Part shown: piece after piece, positions 31,198-40,839 of the stretch
Numbering within the stretch: position 1 is the stretch's first letter
Layout: each line of letters starts with the position of its first letter
Source: Vulcanisaeta sp. JCM 14467
Lineage (GTDB): Archaea > Thermoproteota > Thermoprotei > Thermoproteales > Thermocladiaceae
Length of the DNA stretch: 64,000 nt
Assembly (NCBI RefSeq): GCF_001316245.1
Contig: NZ_BBDM01000012.1
Coordinates: 1 to 64,000, forward strand
Direction of reading: 5' to 3'
Program-made: the position numbers and the translations under genes
The notes under the pieces: generated by a model
The model's database searches: none
The model's input: only the letters and a program-made list of their open reading frames with translations
Told to the model about the DNA's origin: nothing

Positions 31198-31797
31198 TTA
31201 GCTCATTACCTTGGCTATGTAGGCTATGTAATTTCCTGACTTAGCCAACCTCTCAACAATGTCATAATTACTATAGAGGATCTCCTCAAACCTGGACCTC
31301 AACTTCTTCGGCACAACAATCTGCAGTAAACCGCCGGGTTTTAGGTGTTCTTTAGCCTCGATTATTAACCTCCTATTTATGTCGAGGCCTGCCGTTATTG
31401 GTGGGTTGGAGATTATCGTGTTGAATTTTTCACCCTCGACGGCGCTGTATAGGTCACTAACCCTAACCTCCGCATTACTCACCTTATTGATCTTTATGTT
31501 TATGGCGGCTAACTTAACCGCGAGTTTGTTTATGTCTACCATGACAACCCTACCCCTAGGCGCCAACTTAGCCGCCACAATGCCGAGAACCCCATAGCCA
31601 CAGCCCATGTCTAGTATGTCCCAGTCATTCATAATGACCATGTTCTCAGCCAACAACCTAGTCCCAGCATCCACGTCCTCGCTCGAGAAAACGCCCGGCG
31701 CCAGTACGAAGGTTAGTGGAAATCCCCTAATTATGGTGCGTATCCTCCTGATCCTCATCTCCTTAAAGACGGGCTCCCTATCGTAGTAATGCATCAA
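31198..31797 (-). CDS. Class I SAM-dependent methyltransferase (RsmC/MTS-like)
   Basis: 199 residues. Motif I is ILDMGCGYGVLGIVAAKLAP, the acidic residue of motif II is in RVVMVDINKLAVKLAAINIK, and the catalytic NPPI is in FNTIISNPPITAG near residue 130. The NPPI motif with this overall length matches the RsmC-type small domain that methylates exocyclic amines in rRNA or tRNA. The N-terminal PLTFVLAPGVFSSEDVDAGT is also typical of this archaeal family. Substrate unproven. It is divergent from the transporter gene that follows. Confidence 0.85.
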   Translation of the reverse strand: MMHYYDREPVFKEMRIRRIRTIIRGFPLTFVLAPGVFSSEDVDAGTRLLAENMVIMNDWDILDMGCGYGVLGIVAAKLAPRGRVVMVDINKLAVKLAAINIKINKVSNAEVRVSDLYSAVEGEKFNTIISNPPITAGLDINRRLIIEAKEHLKPGGLLQIVVPKKLRSRFEEILYSNYDIVERLAKSGNYIAYIAKVMS

Positions 31798-31889
31798 CTC
31801 TTCAAGCCCCTCCTAGGATGAAGTCCCTTTTATCCCTTATTATTTCCCAGGAAGAACGGTTTTTAAGCAAACATGGCTTGGCTGTGGTG

Positions 31890-32744
31890 ATGAGGAAATC
31901 ACTATTCATTGGTTACCTATTGATTTACGTATTCTCGGCATCACTTAATTACTTCTTTGTCAAGTTCGGCCTTAGGTACTCGACACCGTTGGGCTACATG
32001 GCCATTAGATATGCAATAGCCGGAGCCCTACTCGCCATAGCCGCGGCGTTAATTAGCGGGAAGTACTACGTGATATTGAATAAGGACCTCGCCCTCCTGA
32101 GCCTATTCTCTTCATTAAGCACGGCGCTCTGGGCCTATGGACTACTTTATATTGACCCGGGTTCATCAGCCATCTTTGGATATACAATGCCGTTATTCGC
32201 AATACCATTGTCCATCGTATTAATACATGAACAGCCAAGAACACTCAATGTCATTGGTGCAACCATAGGCTTTGTGGGCGTTATTATTTATGGCGTATCC
32301 TCAATAATGAGGGGCGTCTCCCTGATTGGTGCCTTGCTTACGGTGATTAACGCCATATTCTGGGCCCTATATAGTATATACTTCAAGAAGCTGGGTAATA
32401 ATAATGGGCTTATTGTCGTATCCAACATGTTCATAGTGGGATCACTAATACTCGCAGTGATGGGATTATTAATTGATGGCCCTCAATCATTCACAAGCAT
32501 TAAGTGGGTACCTGGGTTTATCGGTAATTTACTGGGCACCTCCGTGGTCGGCGGCGCTGTCCTATTCCTCGTCTGGTACCTACTCGTTAATTCCATAGGC
32601 GTTGCCAACTCAACACCATACATATTCACGGTACCCGCACTGACTCTCGTGCTTAATTACCTAATAATGGGTATTCAACCAACAATCCCCGAGATCATTG
32701 GCTCTGTAATCATGTTTATCGGTATATACCTCGCCTCGGCATAG
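31890..32744 (+). CDS. EamA/DMT-superfamily transporter
   Basis: About 284 residues with ten predicted hydrophobic segments in two EamA repeats of five; the second begins near SLIGALLTVINAIFWALYSI. GSSAIFGYTMPLFAIPLSIV ends the first repeat. An ATG at 31818 is in frame, but a TATA-like GGTTTTTAAGC at about 31858-31868 lies 28 bases ahead of the ATG at 31890, making that the probable leaderless start (MRKSLFIGYLLIYVFSASLN). The family exports metabolites such as amino acids or sugars; the substrate here is unknown. Confidence 0.8.
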   Translation: MRKSLFIGYLLIYVFSASLNYFFVKFGLRYSTPLGYMAIRYAIAGALLAIAAALISGKYYVILNKDLALLSLFSSLSTALWAYGLLYIDPGSSAIFGYTMPLFAIPLSIVLIHEQPRTLNVIGATIGFVGVIIYGVSSIMRGVSLIGALLTVINAIFWALYSIYFKKLGNNNGLIVVSNMFIVGSLILAVMGLLIDGPQSFTSIKWVPGFIGNLLGTSVVGGAVLFLVWYLLVNSIGVANSTPYIFTVPALTLVLNYLIMGIQPTIPEIIGSVIMFIGIYLASA

Positions 32745-32764
32745 CCGTGGCCCACGGGTATACT

Positions 32765-32778
32765 AAAATTTTTAAGTA
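32765..32778 (+). promoter_or_regulatory. TATA-box promoter of rpl24-rps4e
   Basis: AAATTTTTAAGTAA lies about 30 bases ahead of the rpl24 ATG and probably drives both ribosomal protein genes. Confidence 0.6.
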
Positions 32779-32800
32779 ATTGGCTTAAGCGTGTTCTTGC

Positions 32801-33280
32801 ATGGTCACATTAACAAGGTCTAAACAACCGAGGAAGCAGAGGAAGGCGCTATTCAACGCACCACTCCATGTTAGGCATAGGCTAATGACTGCTAGGCTAA
32901 GTGAGGATCTCCAGAGGCAATACGGCGTTAAGAGACTGCCAGTTAGGAAGGGTGATACCGTTTTGATACTCAGGGGTGACTTCAAGGGCGTTAGGGGTAA
33001 GGTCGTTGAGGTTGATCTTAGGAAGATGAGGATCTACGTTGAGAATGCTACCCTGAAGAAGCCCAGTGGTGAGACTGTTTACTACCCAATACACCCGTCC
33101 AAGGTCATGATCGTCGAGCTTGACACAAGTGATAAGAGGAGGCTTGAGGCCATTGAGAGGGCTAGGAAGCAGCGTGAGGAGTACCTTAAGAGGCTTGAGG
33201 AGGCTAAGGAGGCTAAGGCCCTGAGGAAGCCCGAGGTAATAGTAGTTGGTCAGGGTGGTGGCGGTGAACAAAAGCAGTAG
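32801..33280 (+). CDS. rpl24: Large-subunit ribosomal protein L24 (uL24)
   Basis: 159 residues. The N-terminal extension [20 protein letters not shown] is typical of archaeal/eukaryotic L24/L26. The KOW motif is [20 protein letters not shown], followed by [20 protein letters not shown]. The last 40 residues are a charged, helical tail with Glu/Lys and a Gly-rich end, longer than in many archaea. It binds 23S rRNA early in assembly and sits 36 bases before rps4e, the usual archaeal order in the S10-spc region. Confidence 0.95.
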   Translation: MVTLTRSKQPRKQRKALFNAPLHVRHRLMTARLSEDLQRQYGVKRLPVRKGDTVLILRGDFKGVRGKVVEVDLRKMRIYVENATLKKPSGETVYYPIHPSKVMIVELDTSDKRRLEAIERARKQREEYLKRLEEAKEAKALRKPEVIVVGQGGGGEQKQ

Positions 33281-33316
33281 TAAGCCTTTAAATGGGGTTT
33301 TCCACGGTGATGTCTA

Positions 33317-34045
33317 ATGCCCAGTAGGCACTTGAGACGTTACCAAGCGCCTGAGTGGTGGCCAATATCGACTAAGGAGGCCGTTTGGGTCGTTAGGCCA
33401 AGCCCTGGACCGCACCCACTGGCTAAGTCATTACCACTTGGATTGCTCGTGAGGGATGTCCTTAGGTACGCGAAGACTCTCAGGGAGGCTAGGTACGTGA
33501 TTGGTAAGGGGTTGATAAAGGTTGATGGTAGGGTCAGGAGGGATTATAAGTACCCGGTCGGTCTCATGGACGTTGTCGAGATCGTGCCAACCAACGAGGT
33601 TTACCGGATAGTCCCACACCCAATTAAGTTCCTGTGGCCAGTACCCATAAGTCAGGAGGAGGCTAGGTATAAGCTTTGTAGAATTGAGAATAAGACAATG
33701 GTGAAGGGCGGCCAGATACAGCTTAATCTGCATGATGGCAGGAACATACAGCTACCCTATGAGGAGGGGAGTAAGTACGATACGCTCGACACGGTGCTCA
33801 TAGACATAGTTGAGAACAAGATCGTGGACCACGTCAAGCTCGAACTAAACTCGTTGGGGCTTATCGTTGATGGTAAGAACGTGGGTTACCACGGCAAGAT
33901 AACCGAGATAATACAGACCTACAGGAAGAGAGAGTCCATTGCGAAAATAATCACTAGTGATGGCAAGGAGGTCAGGACAATAATGAATTATCTATTCACG
34001 GTCGGCAGAGATAAACCTTTGATAAAGATAACGGAGGATCAATAA
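33317..34045 (+). CDS. rps4e: Small-subunit ribosomal protein S4e
   Basis: 242 residues, intact. The N-terminus HLRRYQAPEWWPISTKEAVW matches the S4e signature, then an S4-like RNA-binding domain (IGKGLIKVDGRVRRDYKYPV) and a C-terminal KOW-containing part (SKYDTLDTVLIDIVENKIVD). It is found only in archaea and eukaryotes, supporting an archaeal source. In many crenarchaea rpl5 and rps14 follow; here the C1 island begins instead. Confidence 0.95.
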   Translation: MPSRHLRRYQAPEWWPISTKEAVWVVRPSPGPHPLAKSLPLGLLVRDVLRYAKTLREARYVIGKGLIKVDGRVRRDYKYPVGLMDVVEIVPTNEVYRIVPHPIKFLWPVPISQEEARYKLCRIENKTMVKGGQIQLNLHDGRNIQLPYEEGSKYDTLDTVLIDIVENKIVDHVKLELNSLGLIVDGKNVGYHGKITEIIQTYRKRESIAKIITSDGKEVRTIMNYLFTVGRDKPLIKITEDQ

Positions 34046-34132
34046 CTAATTTCCTGTTCGGGTTCTCATAAGTCCTTGATTTAGAATCCGAAAATTAATA
34101 AGTATATTAGGGATTATGGAGACTAAACATGT

Positions 34133-35526
34133 ATGGCGAACATGGACAAGTTATCGAAGTGTGTCGAACTACTTAGGTCAGAACCCTTAATGATTATTGG
34201 TAGTAATACTATGGGAGACTCATGTATTGAAATACCATTACCGACAAGAGACTTTGGATCTCACTTCTTAGATACTGGGCTTATGGGTAAGGCAATGGAG
34301 AGTATTGGGTTTTTCTTTAATGGAAAGGCAAAGGTTGTTTTCTCAGGTTCTACTGGGAGTATAAGATGCGTATTAACGGCCTATGGACTATACTCTCGAC
34401 AATTTAAGAAAGCCCGTGTTATTGCTGTTTCCCCATTTCATAAATCCATTGTTGATTCCATGTTCTTAATACTCAATGGTAGAGAGGATATTAATATTAG
34501 GTATGTTGGACCAAGTGATGAAGATTATTTAATAGATTACGATATGCTAATCCAGCCAGGAATCTTTAGGATTAAGCATTATATCAATAACGATAACTAT
34601 GATAATACATTAATTATAATTACATCACCTACCTATGGAGGTGTTTATATTAACGATGATTATGTAAATGCGATTAAGACACTTTTAGGAGATAATGCTC
34701 TTATCTTTATTGATAATGCGTGGGGCCTTGGGAAGCCAAATATTGAGATGTTCGATGTACTTGTTAGAAGTAGCCATAAGGTTGATGGTGGTCCACGCCC
34801 AATATCATTAATAATAAGCAGAAATGACGAGTTCTGGAATTACATAAGAATTGCATATTCAATGTTAGAATCAACATCACCATTAGTATGCTCATTATTT
34901 GAAACAGAACGTATTTATAGAATACATAAAAAAATGCGACCTCGCCGGTATTTTAAGAGAACTTGGAATTAGATTCATTGATTCGTTAAAAGATAATGGC
35001 CTTAAAGTCCTTGATCGCGTAAATAGAGAGGGATTTTTCATTGATCCAGTGCAAATAAATATCAATACTGGAAGTAAGAATGGTTATGATGTTCATAATA
35101 TATTGCTACGGCACGGCATAATACCCGTAAGGGCCGGACCTAGGGCCATTGAGATATTAATTAGCATTGATTTGCTACGGAAATACTATGATAATCCGTA
35201 TCTAATTAATGAGGTGAGTAATGTAATAGCAGGCGCAATTGATAATGCTGAACGCAGAGAAATTGAACCGGTATTTAATTATAACTATGATATTGAGGAG
35301 GATGTAACTGGTATTTTAAATAGACGAAAAATAAAATTTGTAGATATTAATGAATCCCTAGACGCCATAGCCGCTGCGCCGTTAGTCCCATACCCACCTG
35401 GTGTACCTGTGGTAATTCCAGGAGCAGTAATAACAAAAAAATGTTTTAGAATATATTAAGTCAATACGAACATTAGGAGGATACGTAATCAATGTTATTG
35501 ATAATAAGATACCGATTTACGAATAA
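34133..35526 (+). CDS. PLP-dependent enzyme, Orn/Lys/Arg decarboxylase fold (two frame breaks at A7 runs)
   Basis: About 464 residues after repair. VVFSGSTGSIRCVLTAYGLY, then VIAVSPFHKSIVDSMFLILN, SPTYGGVYIND, the cofactor Asp in FIDNAWGLG and the Schiff-base lysine in SSHKVDGGPRP follow the order of group III decarboxylases. The C-terminal AAAPLVPYPPGVPVVIPGA is the closing motif of that family. Two frame changes fall on seven-A runs at 34928-34934 and 35435-35441; reading six A in each gives a continuous protein ending INVIDNKIPIYE. It is the first gene of the C1 island and converges on beta-RFAP synthase. A tyrosine decarboxylase role for methanofuran (replacing MfnA) is an inference; arginine or lysine decarboxylation is the alternative. 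Confidence 0.7.
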
Positions 35527-35541
35527 TCATTGTTTAAATCA

Positions 35542-36550
35542 TTAATTAGAGTATTGAATGATTGCTCCCCTATTTCGTGCTTTCGTAACGAAATACAACA
35601 TGTCATATCCTTTTTTCTCAATGTCTTTTCTTACGTTAGATAAAACCTTCATTGCTTGCCGTTGTCCCTTGATAATACCATATGCTGTTGGGCCCCAACT
35701 ACTTTGTCCTGCACCGTAGGCACCATGCCTTAAGAGGGATTTTATTACGAACTCGGTTTCGTCACAGCAATATATGCCACCCTGATATTTAGAGAAATAT
35801 TGACCAACGAGTGCCTGTATTTTCGTTAATGCATTTCCAAATGTCTTAATATCATTCATGGTAATTGAGGGTATTAAATATAATAGTAGTAATTTGTATA
35901 ATTCATATTTTAATTCCTTAGGGAGGGAGCTTGGCACATCCATTGCCTTTCTTTCTGCCAATTCATCAAGCCCAATCCTTTGCTTAGGTATGAACACTAG
36001 AAAGTACCAATCATTAGGCACTTTAACCCTAAATATTGGATAGGGTAAATCATTTATGCTCTTAGGAAGTTCTACGCGCGTACTATTAAGCGGTAAGCGT
36101 CTACCTGAATCAACTATAAAACCTCCTCGCTCAAATGATGCAATACCTATACCCGAATCTCTGCCTCTACCGAGTATTACTGCTAATTCCCTAATTTTAA
36201 TCTGCTTATTCAGCAGTCTCATTATTGCGGCACCAATAGCTAAACTCATTTGCGTAGTAGAGCCTAAACCAACATGCCTAGGGATTGCCTCCGTAATATT
36301 TATTTTAAGTCCAGGTAGTTCCTTATTTACTGAATCACGTACTTTCTTAATGACATTATCAATTATATCATTCACCTCAATATCTGTTTTATTTACAATA
36401 ATTAATTGAGAATCCTTCAATATACTCACTGTAATGCTTATCTTAGGTACTTCAATACTAACGCCTATGCTTCCATAAGCTATATTATCCTCTAAAAAAA
36501 TTATAAAAACCGAGGTGCAGCCTCGCTGATGCTTCAACAACGACCTCCAT
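35542..36550 (-). CDS. Beta-ribofuranosylaminobenzene 5'-phosphate synthase (one frame break at A7/T7 run)
   Basis: About 335 residues of the GHMP-kinase-like family that joins p-aminobenzoate (or a derivative) to PRPP with loss of CO2 and PPi, the first committed step of H4MPT synthesis. Landmarks are PRHVGLGSTTQMSLAIGAAI, GRGRDSGIGIASFERGGFIV and the closing GAGQSSWGPTAYGI. The usual start, MEVVVEASARLHLGFYNF, lies upstream in another frame. Reading the seven-base run at 36494-36500 as six bases fuses it to LEDNIAYGSIGVSIEVP. It lies 18 bases after the DHPS-like gene on the same strand. Confidence 0.9.
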
Positions 36551-36568
36551 AACTTTAATAATAAATCC

Positions 36569-38147
36569 TCACTTATTCACCTTTATATATTTAAGCTGTT
36601 TAAATAATGGTCTTTCCTGAACGTACTCCTTACCCAGCATCAACGCTGCCTCAGCCTTTGCAAGTTCCTCACCTAAATATAATGCATGAGATATTTCTGA
36701 GACCAAGCCTCTAGCCGCTATCTCATGTCTAACGACCTTAGCGCTTCTGCCCCTAATCAAAATTCTACCCTTTTTACCAATATATAATGCATTTATTAAG
36801 TGATTTTTATGATCAACATAAATCTTAAACAAGCCTAATGGATCAAACCTAAACTGCCTTTCCTCCCCAAATGCATTTATTACCTCATTATAGGGCTCAT
36901 TAATTTCAATACCTGCCCTCCTCTTATCCTTTAGTACGAGCATCGATACTCCTAAATTCTTAGGCGGTGACTCCCTATACTTTGCTATGGCCGCCATTTG
37001 AGATGCCACCTTAAGCTCAAGTACGGATCCTCTGGCCTTTTGGCTCTTCTCAACCGTAAATACTATGCTCGCCCCCACCTCCTGCGCCAACATTGTCATT
37101 ATGGCATTCACACCAATACTATCGGCATCAATGAGTTCGGTCACATTACCTATACCCATGAACAGTGGTACGTTGGGCATTACCTCCTTAAACCTGTAAT
37201 AGGCGATTAACGATTTAAAGGTTGAGAAGGGTGGATCCAAAATGGCGTCAGCTATGACTTTCCTAAATCCCACATTTCTGGCTTTATTTACTGTTTCGAC
37301 CAAATACTTAACCCTTGAATCAGGGTCTTGCGGAATTAAACCGGTATTGGGGTTTCTAGGAACGACCACTATAGCTACGTCTTTATCGATATTACTAACC
37401 TTGTCGATATTCATTAAGTCAATGTTTACTATCATATCTGCGCCCGCATTATCCGCAGCCCTAATCTCGCTGGGTATTGATGAGTCCACGGCAATTGGTA
37501 CGTCAAAATTCTCCTTAAGTTTCCTCGTGAGCTCATAAACTATCAGGGTGAGGGTTAAGCGCCTCGAAGCCTATAGCCACTAAGTCAGCGCCTGATTCCA
37601 CATAGTACTTAGCCCTTTCTAATACCTCATCAAGACTGAATAAATGCGCCTCAAAGACCTCCGCCATTACCCTAATGGGTGGTGGATTTAATGGTATTCT
37701 TACCTTATCCACGGATATACTGTTCGAATCATTTAGTGATGCCTCGATCTTTAGCAATATGTCCCTGGCCATGTTCTCTGCGGAGTTCTGCATTACCTCA
37801 TCGGCAGGTACATCAGGTGATAATACCTCATCGAGTTTCCTTAGCTTTAGTATTTCCGTTAAGCCGTAGGCATCCAGCGTACCCTTCAATGCCTTTATCC
37901 CCACAGTTTCCTCAATAACTTTACCAGACCCCATTGTTAGACCCGGCAGTAATATATAGTCGTAATCGCCACTCCTCACCCTAGCCACATCCCTTAAGTA
38001 CTTCGCCACGTACTCCGTGGTTAAAAACGCGGCTATCGATACGGGCATCGTCAAGATATCTACTGTGTGTTCGCTCTTTATTTCAGAAACGACCTTCTTT
38101 ACGATTGGTTCAGCCAATCTCCCAGTTATTATAAGTATTTTTGCCAT
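36569..38147 (-). CDS. Dihydropteroate synthase-like protein (TIGR00284 type, one frame break)
   Basis: About 525 residues. The N-terminal part (ILIITGRLAEPIVKKVVSEI, then TMPVSIAAFLTTEYVAKYLR) and the pterin-binding TIM barrel (IAVDSSIPSEIRAADNAGAD, IVVVPRNPNTGLIPQD, KVIADAILDPPFSTFKS) match the archaeal DHPS-related family that clusters with H4MPT genes. It probably couples the pterin pyrophosphate to the ribofuranosyl-aminobenzene phosphate, a DHPS-type condensation. The frame shifts near 37547, joining NPHPD to VYELTRKLKENFDVPIAVDS. It shares an operon with beta-RFAP synthase. The exact reaction for this family is an assignment by context. Confidence 0.85.
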
Positions 38148-38209
38148 ATTTAGTTGCTGCTGAACTTTATAATATAGACTTTTATAAGTAAATTTGTTTG
38201 CTATTTTTA

Positions 38210-38968
38210 ATGAGTTTACGCATTGCGTGGGTTATTACTGGTGGAGGTTCTCACCTTAGGGAATTAACTGAAGAGATATTACGATTAAAGAGGATGTATG
38301 GTATAAAGGTAACGCTATTTTTAACGAAGTGGGGTTATGAAGTATCGAGGCTCTTTGGTGTTCTTCCTAAGTTAAAGGTAATTGCGCCAGGTAAATACTA
38401 CGAGGAATTTCTCGTGGAGGATGATGGTGTATACTATATTGGGCGACTAAACCTGGGCAGGTATAAAGTGGTTATTATTGCACCAGCTACATCAAACACA
38501 ATCGCTAAGATGGTTTGCGGCATTGCCGACTCCATAGCATCGACGGTTTTCGCACAAGCTCAAAAGAGTAATGTACCCGTGATAGTGATGCCAACAGATA
38601 TGCCTGGTGAGGATGGCCTTATGGAGACAGAGATACCATGCTCAATAAATAGGGACGTGTGCATGGAGTACAATTGCAATGTTTGCATACCAATGGCTAA
38701 ATGCCCAGTTAAGGCGATTGAGTTAGTTGATGGGTATCCCAGGATAAACTATAAGTCGTGCATTGGCTGCGAGGTCTGTAGTCGATCATGCCCATACAAC
38801 GCAGTAACCTGCTGGGAGAAGGTTAAGCTATATCCAAGGGATCTCGATGTGGAAAATATAAATAAGTTATCAAAGATGAAAAACGTAATAGTAGTCTCAA
38901 AACCACAAGAAATAATATCAATACTGAAGGATTTGATAATGAACAATCAAGGAAAGTCTGAGACATAA
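38210..38968 (+). CDS. Dihydromethanopterin reductase-like flavoprotein with two 4Fe-4S motifs (DmrX-like)
   Basis: About 252 residues. The first 150 form a flavoprotein fold (IAWVITGGGSHLRELTEEIL; APATSNTIAKMVCGIADSIA). Residues 150-210 carry two ferredoxin clusters: CNVCIPMAKCP and CIGCEVCSRSCPYNAV. This is the composition of archaeal DmrX, reported to reduce dihydromethanopterin to H4MPT using ferredoxin-type electrons. A TATA-like CTTTTATAAG near 38180 lies about 28 bases ahead of the ATG at 38210, so that start is preferred. It is divergent from the DHPS-like gene, which makes the pterin precursor. Confidence 0.85.
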   Translation: MSLRIAWVITGGGSHLRELTEEILRLKRMYGIKVTLFLTKWGYEVSRLFGVLPKLKVIAPGKYYEEFLVEDDGVYYIGRLNLGRYKVVIIAPATSNTIAKMVCGIADSIASTVFAQAQKSNVPVIVMPTDMPGEDGLMETEIPCSINRDVCMEYNCNVCIPMAKCPVKAIELVDGYPRINYKSCIGCEVCSRSCPYNAVTCWEKVKLYPRDLDVENINKLSKMKNVIVVSKPQEIISILKDLIMNNQGKSET

Positions 38969-39007
38969 AAATAAAGGCAAACTTACTCATAGATTTAATA
39001 AACCCTT

Positions 39008-39919
39008 ATGATAGATTTAATGTGTAAAAGGGATGATACAAGAAATAGAAAGCTCCGTATAGTGGTGAAGCTTTATAGAAAGCCGTTCACTTATTGGTAT
39101 CCAGGTACTGACGCAATAAGTAAGTTAATACGCGCATATGGTAAGGTAGCAGATAATGGAGATTTCTTAGTCATTAGTGAGAAGGCATTGGCCATAGCGT
39201 ATGGATATGTATATGATGAAAGCTTAGTAAAGGCTGATGAAATTACGTATGCCTTAACGTTCATCCTTAATAAGTATGTGTGGGGGTATTTATTAAGTAG
39301 GTACATTGGCATAAAAACACGGCAATTATTACTAAGTACACCAATTAATGTTATGGCTAGGCATAAAAAGCTAGCGTTGAGGTATGGCGGATTTAAACAT
39401 TTTATTAAGCCTGTATCTGAGGCAGGGATTGATGCAAAGAACCTACCATATCAATATGTTGCATTACCATTAAATGACGCCAATAAAATCGCGCAGAAGA
39501 TTTATCAGGAGTTTTTATTACGTGGTAAGAGAATTAATGTTTTGATAATAGATACTGATCGTGCATTTAAACCTAAGCGATTAAGTGGTATTGTATTCTC
39601 CACACGGAAATCATTTATAAAAGGCATAATTGATTTGGGCGGGTTTGGCTATATGATCGGCAGGGCATTTCCAAGGCTCTTTAAGGTTTATCCCACACCC
39701 GTGGCTTACTACGGCGATCGTATAAGCCTTATTACCATTCTCAAAATCAGTAAAATAGCAAGAAAGATTATTGGCGAAGGATTTGGATTAAACGTGTATG
39801 ACATGTTATCCAAGCTAAATAAGAAGAGCTTTGAGGAGGTGACATGGACTGATATGAGCAAGATAATGCATTATCCAGCAGTATTGATAAAGGTAATTAA
39901 GGTAATTAATCAATGCTGA
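39008..39919 (+). CDS. Coenzyme F420-0 gamma-glutamyl ligase-like protein (CofE family, divergent)
   Basis: 303 residues. Two blocks align with CofE: GDFLVISEKALAIAYG (CofE: GDVLVV...SKAEG) and SEAGIDAKNLPYQYVALPLN followed by INVLIIDTDRAFKPKRL (CofE: NAGIDASN...VIITDTNGR). The C-terminal part differs. CofE adds gamma-linked glutamates to F420-0 using GTP. In this island the enzyme could instead glutamylate methanofuran or H4MPT. Adjacent DmrX and MtdB do not show a clear F420 dependence. The family assignment is fairly safe; the substrate is open. Confidence 0.65.
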   Translation: MIDLMCKRDDTRNRKLRIVVKLYRKPFTYWYPGTDAISKLIRAYGKVADNGDFLVISEKALAIAYGYVYDESLVKADEITYALTFILNKYVWGYLLSRYIGIKTRQLLLSTPINVMARHKKLALRYGGFKHFIKPVSEAGIDAKNLPYQYVALPLNDANKIAQKIYQEFLLRGKRINVLIIDTDRAFKPKRLSGIVFSTRKSFIKGIIDLGGFGYMIGRAFPRLFKVYPTPVAYYGDRISLITILKISKIARKIIGEGFGLNVYDMLSKLNKKSFEEVTWTDMSKIMHYPAVLIKVIKVINQC

Positions 39920-39924
39920 GACAT

Positions 39925-40804
39925 TTAATAATTAATGTCCACAATACTAACTTTACATTCAGGGTTATCTAGCGATAAGTAGGTCTCTCCTGACACATAA
40001 CGCTCAACCCTACAGCTAGAGAGGAATAGCTCAGTATTTACTGGTATTTCGCTAAATCTCATTCTCTGGCTCTTAATTAGTACTGCACCACCGCTACCTA
40101 ATGCCTCATAGATATATGGCATTATGATTGGAGACAGGGCTTGGGTGATCCTGACCTTACCTGTGTAATAACTAATGTATGAGATAGGCCTTATTTCAGT
40201 ATTTTGCTTACAAGATACAACCCTAATACTATATACCAACTTATCCCTATACACGCCCTCAAGGACTACGCCTAAGTAGCTCATTCCTCGTGATTGGATC
40301 CGTACCGCTGAAATCCTTAGATTCAATATGGTGCTCGGTAATCCCATCTTCGCGTAAATCCTTAAGTACATCATAGATCCTAAGTCCCTCCCGTACATCC
40401 CTAATTATTAAGTCCAGATCTCTGGGCTTAATTGAGACTAGACTAGAAACTAAGTAACTACCTGTTAAGCCAACATCTTCTGAATTAAGGGCGCCTATCT
40501 CATTGAGGAATTCATTGATTATATTTGGTAGTGATGGCCATAACGACCTATTAAATGGATCTAAAATACTGTCAATAGCATATCGAGGGATTACGGGGAC
40601 CTCCATCTTTAGGCCATCAATATATTTAACAAGCCCCAACCTCCTCGCAATATCTAAGCCGTGGATGGGATCTTTTACCTTACTACCATCCTTAAAGTAA
40701 CGCGGATACGCTATAAATCCATTAATGGGGTGCTCACAACCCTTAACCATCCATAGGGTATCCCTATGTAGTAATACGTATCCCTCAATTACCTGGTCAA
40801 GCAT
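39925..40804 (-). CDS. Nucleotidyltransferase-fold protein, archaeal conserved (one frame break)
   Basis: About 292 residues after repair. The nucleotidyltransferase core is VGLTGSYLVSSLVSIKPRDL followed by DLIIRDVREG (GS...DxD). An N-terminal part (LHRDTLWMVKGCEHPINGFI, AYPRYF) and a C-terminal beta-rich part (EIRPISYISYYTGKVRITQA) match, in order, the larger protein at 53995. It is therefore a paralogue of that COG1665-like archaeal family. The frame changes near 40265, inside the NELL/LGVVLEGVYRD region. The function is unknown; a nucleotide-transfer step linked to the cofactor genes is possible. Confidence 0.65.
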
Positions 40805-40839
40805 TTTAAAACAATAAATTAAATACGCAGGTTTAAGCC

